From Oceanospirillum sanctuarii (lineage in GTDB: Bacteria > Pseudomonadota > Gammaproteobacteria > Pseudomonadales > Halomonadaceae), in NCBI RefSeq assembly GCF_002150805.1, contig NZ_MTBA01000004.1, forward strand, positions 248,001-312,000: a DNA stretch of 64,000 bases, in the 5' to 3' direction. This document shows, piece by piece, positions 1 to 8,939 of this stretch. How positions within the stretch are numbered: position 1 is the stretch's first letter; each line of letters begins with the position of its first letter. A program made the translations under genes and the position numbers. The notes under the pieces were generated by a model. That model made no database searches. It had not been told where the DNA came from and saw nothing but the letters and a program-made list of their open reading frames with translations.

Positions 1-2
1 CC

Positions 3-158
3 GCAGAAGAAAGACACCTTAAGGTTAAATCTAACTTTAAGGTCAAGAAGCAAAGTACCGTGTTTTATGAGTTTTATGGGGGGATCTGTCGCTTTCGGGA
101 TACACGTTTTATTAAGGGGCATCTCCGGTTTAAGGAGCTAAAGCTATCCTTTAATTGA
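3..158 (+). CDS. 3' end of an unrecognised protein (partial)
   Basis: An open frame enters from the left edge and runs for 51 codons to a TGA at 156-158. The visible tail is basic and rich in Lys, Arg and Phe and ends KLKLSFN. It overlaps the stop of the convergent HD-GYP gene by eight bases. I do not recognise the family; too little is visible. The absence of stops over 51 codons and the convergent fit make a real C-terminus plausible, but a chance open frame is possible. Confidence 0.35.
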   Translation, partial: AEERHLKVKSNFKVKKQSTVFYEFYGGICRFRDTRFIKGHLRFKELKLSFN

Positions 159-1440
159 GATAACCACCCTCCCGAATAGCGATCTGATAAAGCTCATCAC
201 TATTGGCTTTCATCAGCTGATAGATACCGGCATCCAGCTGCCCTAGCGCCACCATCTTATCCATAATGGTCAGCACTTCTGTAACGGGCAGGCGATCACG
301 ATAAGGACGTTTCTGGCACAGCGCCTGAAAAATATCGCACAGGGTAAGCACCCGGGTCGGGCCATCGATCTGTTCACCAGACCAACCATGGGGATAACCG
401 GAACCATCCAGTTTCTCGTGATGCTCCGAAGCCCATTTGGCAATGGGCGTCTGAGGGAAAAGCAGCTGCAGCACATGTTTGCTATCCAGCGGATGACAAC
501 GCATCTGCGCCAGCTCGTCGTCGGTCAGCGCTCCCGGTTTTTCCAGAATCTGATCAGGAGTGCGCAGCTTACCAACATCATGCAGCAAACCTGCTAAACG
601 CAGAATCCGGCGCTGATAGGAATCAAAACCCAGAAGGCCGGATAAGGTATAGGTCAGATCGGCCACACGCAGGCTGTGATAATGGGTGAAGGGACTTTTA
701 GCATCGACAATCTGAGAGATCAGCTCACCCAAAGCCTCGATCTCATCAAAGCTCATGGTCAGGGTGTAATCGATAGAAGCCAGAGTTTCAAAGATGGTTT
801 CATCCAGATAGAGATCCTGCAGCTCCAGCCAGAAAGTATCTTTCTTCGCCGCCTGCTCAAGGGCAGCAAAGAGTTCACCGGAGAAGAGCGTACCCACATA
901 AGGACGGACACGATCGAGCACCACATTCTTGTTGAGCAGCACCTGATACTCCGGATGTTTCTCTCTGAAACCGGCAAAAGCGACATCCAGACGATCCGCC
1001 AGAAAAATCAGGTTACTGTACTCTTTGGTATCTTGGCTCAGATGCTCCGGAAGCTTGTTCCAGCGGGTATGGTGGTAACGAATTGCCTCGGCATAGGCTT
1101 TGAATGGTGAGAAGCTTTCAAGAAAATATTCGCCACGCAGGCAGTGCTCATTCGCGCCCGACCACTCCATCTCCTCCACCAGCTTACGGTGGGTTTCTGT
1201 AGAGGAGACACCACAGTCATGCAGCATACCGGCTAACAGAACAAAGTGCCGACGTTCCTGATCCCACCCCAAATAATGGGCAATACGATGGCAGATCAGG
1301 CCTACACGGCGACCATGGCTGTGATCGTCCACACCGACATAATCCAGCGCCTTGGTTACCGTATGAGCTGCACGACCGACATCAATCTTGATGCCGTCTA
1401 TTGCCTCAACCTTGGGTATTACCAAAGATTCAATCGCCAT
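151..1440 (-). CDS. Two-domain HD / HD-GYP phosphohydrolase-like protein
   Basis: 429 residues with two HD-superfamily modules. The N-terminal module has a HDCG metal motif near residues 74-77 and a YHH further on. The C-terminal module carries HDVGK at about 287-291 and the HHEKLDGSGYP signature at about 340-350, which defines the HD-GYP family of cyclic-di-GMP phosphodiesterases. No membrane segment or receiver is visible, so it is probably cytosolic. I place the start at the ATG at 1440, preceded by AAGGAT at good spacing; an in-frame GTG at 1479 lies further upstream without a clear ribosome site. Whether both modules are active is unknown; the first lacks a full GYP loop. A short upstream reading frame precedes it (see 1454-1489). 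Confidence 0.85.
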   Translation of the reverse strand: MAIESLVIPKVEAIDGIKIDVGRAAHTVTKALDYVGVDDHSHGRRVGLICHRIAHYLGWDQERRHFVLLAGMLHDCGVSSTETHRKLVEEMEWSGANEHCLRGEYFLESFSPFKAYAEAIRYHHTRWNKLPEHLSQDTKEYSNLIFLADRLDVAFAGFREKHPEYQVLLNKNVVLDRVRPYVGTLFSGELFAALEQAAKKDTFWLELQDLYLDETIFETLASIDYTLTMSFDEIEALGELISQIVDAKSPFTHYHSLRVADLTYTLSGLLGFDSYQRRILRLAGLLHDVGKLRTPDQILEKPGALTDDELAQMRCHPLDSKHVLQLLFPQTPIAKWASEHHEKLDGSGYPHGWSGEQIDGPTRVLTLCDIFQALCQKRPYRDRLPVTEVLTIMDKMVALGQLDAGIYQLMKANSDELYQIAIREGGYLN

Positions 1441-1453
1441 ATCACTCTTATCC

Positions 1454-1489
1454 TTAATAACCAGATACACAGATCTCACAACAGTGCAT
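1454..1489 (-). CDS. Possible 11-codon leader peptide (MHCCEICVSGY)
   Basis: Upstream of the HD-GYP gene a GGAGGAT ribosome site (1498-1504) is followed by GTG-ATG and eleven codons, three of them Cys, ending in TAA thirteen bases before the main ATG. The GGAGG is stronger than the ribosome site of the main gene itself. A leader peptide that couples translation is one reading; chance is another. The GGAGG also forms one arm of an 11-base interrupted inverted repeat with 1551-1561. Confidence 0.25.
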   Translation of the reverse strand: MHCCEICVSGY

Positions 1490-1647
1490 CACGCTTAATC
1501 CTCCGCAAACCACGACATCTTGTTTCGCACTTACCCGCTTAATCGGCAAGCCCGGAGGATAAGCTTTCAACTATAGCGCTTTCATGAAGCAAACAGCCAG
1601 CAGAGTTATCACTGAGAAGGCACTGAGCATTACCACCTTAGCGCTGA

Positions 1648-3372
1648 CTAACGCACAGACACCTGTCTGACGACCTCAACTCCCAAACGCTTAGCCAGTC
1701 GAACCAGATTCGCCCGATCCGTCTTCAGCTGACGCGCTGCTTCAGCCCAGTTGCCGTCAGCCTCTGATACTGCACGCACAATCAGCTGCTTCTGATAAGC
1801 CTCCGTTGCCGCTTTAAGCCCTAATTCGCTGGCAGGATCAGGGATAAGTGAGACAGCTGATGCAGAACCTGCTGATTCAGGGACAGAACCCTGCTCTGTG
1901 TTCGGGCTCAGGGGCAGATCCACCGCAATATTACCCAGATGACGGGGCTGAATACGGGTCATTTTTTTCAGCCCCACAGCAAGGCTCTGAGGCCTGCCGA
2001 CGCTCTCTTTGGCCATTTCCGCATTGGCCACCAAAGCCGCCCGCCCGATCACATGCTCCAGCTCACGAACATTACCGGGCCAGCTGTACACTTCCAGCAC
2101 CTGACGCGCCTCCTCTTCCAGCAGCAGCTGCTCAAGCCCCAGCTTGCGGCGTGACAGCTCCAGAAAATAACCGGCCAGCAAACTGACATCACCGTAGCGC
2201 TCCCTCAGAGGTGGGATCTTTACCGGATAAACGCTCAGGCGGTGGTAGAGGTCGGCCCGAAAGCGCTTTTGCTCAACCTCCTGCTGCAGAACCCGGTTGG
2301 TCGCTGCCAGTACACGGACATCCACTTTAGCCACCTGATCCTGCCCCACCGGCTGAATCTCCTGATTCTGTAACGCCCGCAGCAACTTACTTTGCGCCAG
2401 CAACGGCAGCTCACCGATCTCATCCAGAAACAGGGTGCCGCCATCAGCCAGACTGAATTTGCCTTCTCGATGACGATCCGCACCCGTAAATGCGCCTTTA
2501 ACGTGACCAAAAAGCTCGCTTTCAACCAGATTCTCAGGAATCGCTGCGCAATTAACATAGACCAAAGGCCCAGAAGCTCTTTGTGAAAGGCCGTGCAGAG
2601 TGCGGGCAGCCAGCTCTTTGCCGACACCGGTTTCTCCCTCAATCAGGATGGCAAAGTCCGAAGGAGCCACCAGTGCCAGCTCCTGTTTAAGCTTCAGCAT
2701 CGGCTCGCTATCGCCGATCAGCTCACCGCCATCTTTCGCCAGCGCTTCCTGTGTCAGCTCGCTGATGACGTTACGGGCGTGGAGGGAATCCGCTTCCAGA
2801 TGCTGAAGCAACATGGCGGTTTTCAGGCTGGCCGCCGCCATCGCTGCGATCACATCAAGGGTTTGCAGCGGGATATGCTCAAAAGCCTCCGGGGTCATGC
2901 TGTCCAGCGTCAGCACGCCGATCAGGCGACCGTCCGCCAGCAACGGCAGCCCCATACAGGCATGTACCGGCAGATCGCCGGAGAAGCCCTGCAGCATACC
3001 GTCATAGGGATCCGGTAAGCCGCAATCCCGTTCAAAGCGAACCGGGCTCTGAGACTGACAGATGGCCGAAAACCTCGGGTGGGACTCTATCTCGAAACGC
3101 CGACCCAGAGCATCCGCCCCAAGTCCCTTCTGCGCCAGAGGCTTTAACTCCCCTCCGGATCGTTGCAGCAGGACTACCGCATCACAGGGAATACTGCCCC
3201 GCACCGCATTCAACAGCCGGTCGAACCTATCCTGTGCACTCAGACTGTCCGCCAGATCAATAGCAAACTGCAGCAGTGTGCTTTGACTGACCGGCGAAGC
3301 CACGCCCTGAGAGGAAGAAGATGGGTGATTAGGGAGGCTTGTGTGATTTGAGTGGCTTGTGTGATCCGACAT
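1648..3372 (-). CDS. norR: NorR-type nitric-oxide-sensing sigma-54 activator
   Basis: 574 residues: N-terminal GAF domain (about 25-175), AAA+ domain with Walker A GETGVGKE (246-253), the sigma-54 contact loop GAFTGA (293-298) and Walker B LFLDEIGE (314-321), and a C-terminal Fis-type helix-turn-helix (NWAEAARQLKTDRANL). The GAF domain keeps LPDPYDG and a later LDS, matching acidic residues known as ligands of the non-haem iron of E. coli NorR. The protein would switch on the divergent hmp gene when NO binds. Start chosen at ATG 3372: the longer frame beginning at 3417 would place its ATG inside a NorR-type binding site and has no ribosome site. Neither start has a strong Shine-Dalgarno sequence. 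The Pseudomonas homologue that controls fhp is called FhpR. Confidence 0.93.
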   Translation of the reverse strand: MSDHTSHSNHTSLPNHPSSSSQGVASPVSQSTLLQFAIDLADSLSAQDRFDRLLNAVRGSIPCDAVVLLQRSGGELKPLAQKGLGADALGRRFEIESHPRFSAICQSQSPVRFERDCGLPDPYDGMLQGFSGDLPVHACMGLPLLADGRLIGVLTLDSMTPEAFEHIPLQTLDVIAAMAAASLKTAMLLQHLEADSLHARNVISELTQEALAKDGGELIGDSEPMLKLKQELALVAPSDFAILIEGETGVGKELAARTLHGLSQRASGPLVYVNCAAIPENLVESELFGHVKGAFTGADRHREGKFSLADGGTLFLDEIGELPLLAQSKLLRALQNQEIQPVGQDQVAKVDVRVLAATNRVLQQEVEQKRFRADLYHRLSVYPVKIPPLRERYGDVSLLAGYFLELSRRKLGLEQLLLEEEARQVLEVYSWPGNVRELEHVIGRAALVANAEMAKESVGRPQSLAVGLKKMTRIQPRHLGNIAVDLPLSPNTEQGSVPESAGSASAVSLIPDPASELGLKAATEAYQKQLIVRAVSEADGNWAEAARQLKTDRANLVRLAKRLGVEVVRQVSVR

Positions 3373-3412
3373 ATCAGACTCTGGCGATTTAGTTTCAAAA
3401 AGACATTTATAG

Positions 3413-3423
3413 GTCATTTTGAC
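3413..3423. promoter_or_regulatory. NorR-type enhancer site 1
   Basis: GTCATTTTGAC fits the GT-N7-AC core known for NorR binding sites. It is identical to the site at 3438-3448, 25 bases away. It lies between norR and hmp, upstream of the sigma-54 promoter. Confidence 0.8.
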
Positions 3424-3437
3424 TTTAAAAACAAAGA

Positions 3438-3448
3438 GTCATTTTGAC
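3438..3448. promoter_or_regulatory. NorR-type enhancer site 2
   Basis: Second exact copy of GTCATTTTGAC, 67 bases upstream of the sigma-54 promoter. E. coli has three NorR sites; a possible degenerate third is the quasi-palindrome TTGTTTTTAAAGACAA at 3490-3505, whose GT and AC are one base too far apart. Confidence 0.8.
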
Positions 3449-3514
3449 CTTACAATCCATAAAACAAAGAACCAAAAAACCGTAACCCATTGTTTTTAAA
3501 GACAATTAAAAGCA

Positions 3515-3530
3515 TGGCACAACCAGTGCA
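3515..3530 (+). promoter_or_regulatory. Sigma-54 promoter of hmp
   Basis: TGGCACAACCAGTGCA has the invariant GG (-24) and GC (-12) at the exact ten-base spacing of sigma-54 promoters. Start of transcription would be near 3541, giving an unusually long leader of about 210 bases before hmp. Confidence 0.8.
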
Positions 3531-3751
3531 ATGACTATTACCGCCGATCAGAAAAACCGATATCCAGCTCACCGGAAGAAGCCTTACAGCACGGCAAGAT
3601 CAGGGGCGATCAACTATCGGACACAAAAACCGGATCGTTTCTATTGAGGACTCAGTCTGAGGACAAGCGAATCAATCGACACCGAATCCAACGACCCGGC
3701 AATTAACCAAGCAATCAGCCAATCAGGCAGAGAACAGAGGTACCCCACACC

Positions 3752-4951
3752 ATGCTTACATCAGCACAGATCGACATCGTTAAAAGCACTATCCCTCTTC
3801 TGGAAAGCGCAGGCAGCAAAATCACCGAACACTTCTACACCCGCATGTTCAGCCACAACCCTGAGCTGAAAAATATCTTCAACATGAGCCACCAGCACTC
3901 CGGCCGTCAGTCCGTTGCACTGTTCAATGCCGTTGCCGCTTACGCACAACACATCGACAACCTGCCAGTTCTGCATGCTGCGGTTGAGCGCATCGCGCAC
4001 AAGCACACCAGCTTTGATATTCGTCCGGAGCAATACTCCATTGTGGGTCATCACCTGATTCAAACTCTGAAGGAGCTGGCTCCGGATGCGTTCACTCCCG
4101 AAGTGGAAGATGCCTGGACCGCCGCCTACCAGCAGCTGGCCGATATCTTTATTCAGCGCGAAAGTGAGATCTATCAGGAAAATGCCCAAAGTGCCGGCGG
4201 CTGGGAAGGTGCACGCCGCTTCCGTATCGAGGCCACCAAACAGGAATCCGAACTGGTTAAAAGTCTGATTCTGGTGCCGGTTGATCAGCAGCCTGTGGTG
4301 GATTACAAACCGGGGCAGTATCTGGGTATCCGTGTTAAACCGAGCCGCTCTGAGTTTGAAGAGATCCGTCAGTACTCACTTTCTGATACCCCTAACGGGA
4401 AAAGCTACCGTATCTCGGTCAAGCGGGAGCAGGGTGACGTTGATGGTCTGGTGTCCAACTATCTGCACGATGAGCTGACCAGCGGAGATGAAGTTGAACT
4501 CTTTGCACCGGCTGGCGACTTCTTCTTCACCGACCACCAGAAGCCCGTGATACTGATCTCTGCCGGTGTTGGTATCACACCGATGATCGCGACACTGGAA
4601 TCACTGGCTAAATCCAGCTACCAGCAACCGGTCAGCTTCCTGCATGCCTGTGAAAATGCAGCCCAGCACTCCTTTGAACGCCGTGTGCATGAGCTGAGCG
4701 AATGCCTGAACCTCAGCTCCCACGTCTGGTACAACCAGGGCGCTGAAGAAGCAACAACAACGGCAGGCAACCTACACACTGGTCTGATGGAGCTGAGCGC
4801 TATTGCCAGCGATCTTCCGGTTGCGGGGGGCGACTTCTACCTCTGTGGCCCAGTCGCCTTTATGGCCTTTGTCAAAAAGCAGCTGCTGGCACTGGGCGTT
4901 GATACAGACCGCATCCACTACGAAGTTTTCGGGCCACACGCCGAGCTTTAA
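3752..4951 (+). CDS. hmp: Flavohaemoprotein, nitric oxide dioxygenase
   Basis: 399 residues, usual length. Globin domain 1-140 with proximal His85, distal Tyr29, Gln53 and Glu137 at the positions of E. coli Hmp; FAD domain about 155-260 with RQYSLSD at 206-212; NAD(P)H domain with GVGITPM at 272-278. It oxidises NO to nitrate with O2 and NAD(P)H in the cytosol. It is divergent from norR and has a sigma-54 promoter with NorR-type sites upstream, so it is expected to be NO-induced. ATG 3752 follows an AGAGG-like ribosome site. A strong terminator follows at 4991-5022. Confidence 0.97.
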   Translation: MLTSAQIDIVKSTIPLLESAGSKITEHFYTRMFSHNPELKNIFNMSHQHSGRQSVALFNAVAAYAQHIDNLPVLHAAVERIAHKHTSFDIRPEQYSIVGHHLIQTLKELAPDAFTPEVEDAWTAAYQQLADIFIQRESEIYQENAQSAGGWEGARRFRIEATKQESELVKSLILVPVDQQPVVDYKPGQYLGIRVKPSRSEFEEIRQYSLSDTPNGKSYRISVKREQGDVDGLVSNYLHDELTSGDEVELFAPAGDFFFTDHQKPVILISAGVGITPMIATLESLAKSSYQQPVSFLHACENAAQHSFERRVHELSECLNLSSHVWYNQGAEEATTTAGNLHTGLMELSAIASDLPVAGGDFYLCGPVAFMAFVKKQLLALGVDTDRIHYEVFGPHAEL

Positions 4952-4990
4952 GGCAAGGCTTTAAACTCACAAGGCCTGTAAACCGTAAAC

Positions 4991-5022
4991 ACAAAGAGCC
5001 CCGCACCAGCGGGGCTCTTTGT
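4991..5022 (+). terminator. Rho-independent terminator after hmp
   Basis: 14-base perfect stem ACAAAGAGCCCCGC / GCGGGGCTCTTTGT with an ACCA loop. The symmetric A and T flanks let it serve both hmp and the convergent sugar dehydrogenase gene. Confidence 0.85.
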
Positions 5023-5052
5023 TCAAAAGACCAACAACAAAGCCATCAAGGA

Positions 5053-6069
5053 TCAGTCAATCGACACCCTGATCAGCCGGTCATCTGAATCCCCATCGTA
5101 GCGTGGCGAGCGATTGGTGGTAATAGCATAGATAACCCCCTCTTTCACCAAAAGATCCCGGATGCGCTCCCCCAGAGAAACAGACTTCACCGTTTTTCCT
5201 GTGTCGGGATCAATCAGAAGAATCCCCTGCGACCTCAAAGCTGCGACAACCAGATGCTTACCATCATAGGCCAGTCCTGATGGTGCCCAGGTGGAGTAAC
5301 CGGAGTGAGCCAAAGGACGCTGCATCCCCTCCCTTTGGTTATCACCCTGAATCAGCGGCCAGCCGTAATTAGCCCCGGCCTGAACACGGTTAACTTCATC
5401 ATGGCCGGATTGACCATGCTCGGCGTTAAATAACTGTCCAGAATTATCCCAGGCGATGCCCTGCGGGTTTCGGTGGCCTAACGACCAGACAGGAGAGTCG
5501 GGAAACGGGTTATCTGCTGGGATACTACCATCCGGTTTGATACGCAGGATTTTCCCTGCAAGGCTTTTCAGATCCTGAGGCCGACTCCGATTCTCAGTCC
5601 AGCCCGTGCTGATATAGAGCATGCCATCTGGGCCAAACGCGACCCGACCGCCATTGTAGAGCGGGTGTCCCGGAATATTATCCAGCAGTACTCGGGTTTC
5701 CCGCCATTGATTGCCATCACGAACGACTTCAATCACGCGATTCCGGCGCTGACCTTCAGAACCATAGTGCTGATAAAGAGCGACCCGCTGAGTTTCAGAG
5801 AAGTTCGGGAAAAGCGCCATTCCCAAAAGACCGCCACCCTTGCTATCCAAAATCGGCACAGATGTGACGACAGGCATTCGGGTTAATTGTCCCTCATGGA
5901 TCACACCAAGGTTTCCTGACTTCTCTGTGATATAGAAATCATCACCGTAGGCTTCAATATCCCAGGGGTAGTTAAGTCCGGACACAAGCGTACGGGCTTC
6001 GGCGGCATGGATACTCATAGACAGAGCCCCCATCAGCAAAAGCAATAAAACAGAAAGGATTTTGGGCAT
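5053..6069 (-). CDS. PQQ-dependent sugar dehydrogenase (soluble aldose dehydrogenase type)
   Basis: 338 residues with a clear signal peptide (Leu-rich core, cleavage after HAAEA about residue 25), so exported. The six-bladed GSDH/YliI-type fold is indicated by LNYPWDIEAYGDDFYITEKSG, GGLLGMALFPNF, NGGRVAFGPDGMLYISTG, GHRNPQGIAW and AEHGQSGHDEVNRV. Members oxidise aldose sugars at the periplasmic face using PQQ. The start is decided by AGGAGGT just upstream of ATG 6069; nineteen further in-frame codons upstream lack a ribosome site. No PQQ synthesis genes are nearby, so the cofactor must come from elsewhere. Confidence 0.88.
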   Translation of the reverse strand: MPKILSVLLLLLMGALSMSIHAAEARTLVSGLNYPWDIEAYGDDFYITEKSGNLGVIHEGQLTRMPVVTSVPILDSKGGGLLGMALFPNFSETQRVALYQHYGSEGQRRNRVIEVVRDGNQWRETRVLLDNIPGHPLYNGGRVAFGPDGMLYISTGWTENRSRPQDLKSLAGKILRIKPDGSIPADNPFPDSPVWSLGHRNPQGIAWDNSGQLFNAEHGQSGHDEVNRVQAGANYGWPLIQGDNQREGMQRPLAHSGYSTWAPSGLAYDGKHLVVAALRSQGILLIDPDTGKTVKSVSLGERIRDLLVKEGVIYAITTNRSPRYDGDSDDRLIRVSID

Positions 6070-6106
6070 AGACCGACCTCCTGAAAAACAAGCAACTCGA
6101 AAACGA

Positions 6107-6144
6107 AAACAGCCATTAAAACCCAACGGCTTTAATGGCTGTTT
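6107..6144 (-). terminator. Rho-independent terminator after the ybfF-like gene
   Basis: 14-base arms AAACAGCCATTAAA / TTTAATGGCTGTTT around a ten-base loop, with a T-rich tail on the minus strand. It separates the ybfF-like gene from the sugar dehydrogenase gene. Confidence 0.75.
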
Positions 6145-6197
6145 GTCGTATCGTATCTGATTCTTGCCTGATTCTATTCAGCAAGCCGATGCAGAAA

Positions 6198-6974
6198 TCA
6201 GCTGCTCAGGAATTCCTGCACATGGGCGAGGAAATCCAGTGGCTTTTCCGCATGCAGCCAATGACCGCAGCCTGCCATGGTGATCAGTTGGTTATGGGGG
6301 AACAGCGCATCAACCTGAGGCAGATAGCTGTCTTCTACGTAGTGAGACACTTCACCACGAATAAAGAGTGAAGGCTTGGCAAACGCATTACCGGATGGCG
6401 CTTTAACCACAGAATCATAATCAGCATTGATCTGATCCAGACCCACGCGCCAGCCGAGCTTACCGTTCTCTTTCTTCTCAAGATTGGTACTCAGGAACTG
6501 ACGCACACCCAGAGTATCCAGATGCTCTGCCATCATCGCATCCGCCTCTTTACGGCTCACTGCACCACCGGAGTTATGAACCGCATAAAGAGCCGCCAGT
6601 ACGTCATCATGGCCATGCCCGTATTCGACCGGCGCGATATCCGCCACGATCAGCTTCTCAACCCGCTCCGGCTGGTTCAGCGCCAGCTGCATGGCCACTT
6701 TACCACCCATGGAGTGTCCCAGAATATGTGCTTTTTCCAGACCCAGCTTATCCATCAGCGCCAGCACATCGGCGGCCATCGCCTCGTAGCTCATGCCCTC
6801 GATATGAGGGGAACGACCATGGTTACGCAGATCCAGCGCAATAACCCGATAGGTTTCCGAAAACTTCTTGCTGAGGGTGCGCCAGTTATCCGCAGAACCG
6901 AACAGACCATGAATAATCATCAGCGGGAAACCTTCCCCCTGTTCGGTATAAAACAGCTCTGCGTTGCCGGACAT
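6198..6974 (-). CDS. ybfF: Alpha/beta hydrolase, YbfF esterase family
   Basis: 258 residues, the usual size for the family. It shows the oxyanion HGLFGSADNW, the LRNHGRSPH segment typical of YbfF, the nucleophile elbow GHSMGG and a terminal GCGHWLHAEKP His. Cytosolic thioesterase/esterase activity on short acyl esters is known for E. coli YbfF. ATG 6974 is preferred over GTG 6980 because GAGG lies five bases upstream. It is followed by its own terminator at 6107-6144. Confidence 0.85.
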   Translation of the reverse strand: MSGNAELFYTEQGEGFPLMIIHGLFGSADNWRTLSKKFSETYRVIALDLRNHGRSPHIEGMSYEAMAADVLALMDKLGLEKAHILGHSMGGKVAMQLALNQPERVEKLIVADIAPVEYGHGHDDVLAALYAVHNSGGAVSRKEADAMMAEHLDTLGVRQFLSTNLEKKENGKLGWRVGLDQINADYDSVVKAPSGNAFAKPSLFIRGEVSHYVEDSYLPQVDALFPHNQLITMAGCGHWLHAEKPLDFLAHVQEFLSS

Positions 6975-7313
6975 AAGCACCTCGAAATCGTCGTGTCGCT
7001 ATCAGCGATCAATAGCGTTGGATAAACAAAAAATTCAGTGCCGTATTATGCAATGCGTAAACCGCTTCTTCCAGCATAGCTATCCCTTGGCAGGGTAAGT
7101 CACAGAGAATTCATCCTGTCTTAATATCGCAACGCAGCATAAGTAAACTCATCACCAAACCATCAGGGTTTATCATCCTCGCTGAAAATGCTTGCTGATT
7201 AATCAGGCGATCATTAACGTAGATGTATCAGCGCTCTTGCATATTGATATGCCAAACATGCGCTAACCTGAATCTGAAGATGGTATTTCAAAGAAGTCAC
7301 AGGAGTGTGTTGC
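6975..7313. other. Divergent intergenic region, 339 bases
   Basis: Lies between two divergently read hydrolase genes and so should hold both promoters. I see no convincing paired -35/-10 boxes, repeat or RNA structure. Confidence 0.5.
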
Positions 7314-8153
7314 ATGAGTATTGCCCGACTGGAGCTGGTCTACCGACTGGCCAAACAGGAAGATGCCGTTCCGGTATTGTTTGTTCATGGCATTTTCAGC
7401 GGTGCCTGGATCTGGGAAGAACACTTTCTGGACTGGTTTGCCAATCACGGTTATCACGCCTATGCCGTTAGTCTACGGGGACACGGCCGCTCATCCTCCC
7501 CAGACCCCACCGGTCAATACAGCCTGAAAGACTACGCCCAGGATCTGGAAGATGCGATTCGCACCATCGAGCAAAACCACAAGCAGCCGCCACTGCTGGT
7601 GGGTCACTCTATGGGCGGCATGGTGGTTCAGCGCTTCCTGACTCAGCATGTGGGTCGCGGTGCGGTTTTGCTGTGCAGTATTCCGCCGCAGGGCATGATG
7701 CCATTGTCGATTCAGAGTCTCTGGTGCAATCCGATTACCACCCTTGAGATGACCCAAACCTATATGATGCCGGAGCAGGCAACACCCGCTCAGCTGCAGC
7801 GCTATATGTTCTCTGGCCCCGTGGATCAGAAGCAGCTGGATAAATGGCTGCAGTATATGGTACCGGAATCCCAGCGCCTGATCTGGGATATGAGCTGGAA
7901 CGACCTGCCCAATCCTTTTGAAGTGGCAAAAACCCCTATCGCAGTGGTCGGAGCTAAACAGGATCAGCTGGTGCCTCAACTGACAGTAACTCTGACTGCA
8001 GCTACCTACGGCTGCAAAGCCCACTGGGTGGATTCCGGTCATGGTGTGATGCTGGATCATAACTGGCAGGATGGTGCAGCCACCGTTGCGGCCGCCCTTG
8101 CGGAACTTCTGCATCAGGAAGAAATGGGATGTGAAGACGCGATCTGCGCTTAA
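7314..8153 (+). CDS. Alpha/beta hydrolase of unknown substrate
   Basis: 279 residues. Alpha/beta hydrolase landmarks are LFVHGIFSGAWIWE (oxyanion), SLRGHGRS, the nucleophile elbow GHSMGG, and a C-terminal WVDSGHGVMLDHNW His. No signal peptide, so cytosolic. AGGAG at 7301-7305 is eight bases from ATG 7314, which decides against the upstream GTG at 7305. A terminator follows. The divergent neighbour is also a hydrolase, but the two are not close paralogues. Substrate cannot be read from sequence. Confidence 0.85.
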   Translation: MSIARLELVYRLAKQEDAVPVLFVHGIFSGAWIWEEHFLDWFANHGYHAYAVSLRGHGRSSSPDPTGQYSLKDYAQDLEDAIRTIEQNHKQPPLLVGHSMGGMVVQRFLTQHVGRGAVLLCSIPPQGMMPLSIQSLWCNPITTLEMTQTYMMPEQATPAQLQRYMFSGPVDQKQLDKWLQYMVPESQRLIWDMSWNDLPNPFEVAKTPIAVVGAKQDQLVPQLTVTLTAATYGCKAHWVDSGHGVMLDHNWQDGAATVAAALAELLHQEEMGCEDAICA

Positions 8154-8194
8154 CCCTCCCTCGTCAGTAAAGCCAGAAACAAGCCAGAATAAAG

Positions 8195-8226
8195 AAAGCC
8201 CCGTCAGTTAACTCTGACGGGGCTTT
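8195..8226 (+). terminator. Rho-independent terminator
   Basis: 13-base perfect stem AAAGCCCCGTCAG / CTGACGGGGCTTT with loop TTAACT, followed by GTTTTTT. Confidence 0.9.
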
Positions 8227-8261
8227 GTTTTTTCTATGCCTATCTTGAGGCTTTGGCCTGA

Positions 8262-8783
8262 TCAGGCAGCCTTCAACTGATAACGGCTTACCTCATCAAC
8301 CGCAGCCCCCAGCATGCCCTGCTCCCGCAATAGCTTACGGAACTCGCAGAGGGTTGGCAGCTGATCAAAGCGGAAGAAATGACCGTGGCACTGACAATCC
8401 GTCGCCCCCAGATCTTTCACCGGCACTTCAGAACCCGGCAGACTTGCCAGCACATTCGCCCAGTCATGTTCCCGGGGTTCAGAGTCTTCGGTGATCCAGA
8501 GGGAGAGGAAATGCATCGCAGGACGAATATAGTCCAGATGCCAGTGGCAGCGTTCACTAATACTCAGGTGATGCCGTAGCCGGGCGTGCAGTCCGCCGGG
8601 GCCAAAGGCACTACCCACATAAGCGTAGTAGCCGGGAGCAAATTCAGTTTCAGCCAGTTTACCAACGCGGATGGTTTTGGCGTGTTTCATCTCGAAAAAG
8701 AGCAGATACGTACCCTTTTCTTTCGGTAGCTGACGGGTCAGTTCAGCAATATCGAGACGTGACAGGTCTTTTATTTTTTTCAT
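8262..8783 (-). CDS. DUF123 / GIY-YIG family protein
   Basis: 173 residues. The core matches DUF123, a GIY-YIG nuclease-like family: GTYLLFFEMKH, then GYYAYVGSAFGPGGLHARLRHHL and the HWHLDYIRP His pair, with a later DCQCHGHFFRFD that may bind metal. Family members occur alone or fused to endonuclease III and are assumed to act on nucleic acids, but the reaction is not established. ATG 8783 is followed by a Lys-rich start. It stands alone between two rightward genes. Confidence 0.8.
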   Translation of the reverse strand: MKKIKDLSRLDIAELTRQLPKEKGTYLLFFEMKHAKTIRVGKLAETEFAPGYYAYVGSAFGPGGLHARLRHHLSISERCHWHLDYIRPAMHFLSLWITEDSEPREHDWANVLASLPGSEVPVKDLGATDCQCHGHFFRFDQLPTLCEFRKLLREQGMLGAAVDEVSRYQLKAA

Positions 8784-8939
8784 AGGGTCCCTGTTAGCGT
8801 TCTTTGGTCTGTGTTTCTATACTGATTCAGGCTCGTTTTTGTTATTGGTTGCCCGACCAGTTATTCATTGTTATAGAACATAATGTTCATGTTCGTAGAC
8901 AAATGATCATACTTATCGCATGCACGAAGGAGGCAGATC

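Noticed and set aside
3373-3417. Longer norR start at 3417
   Set aside because: The start codon would lie inside a NorR-type binding site, and no Shine-Dalgarno sequence is present.
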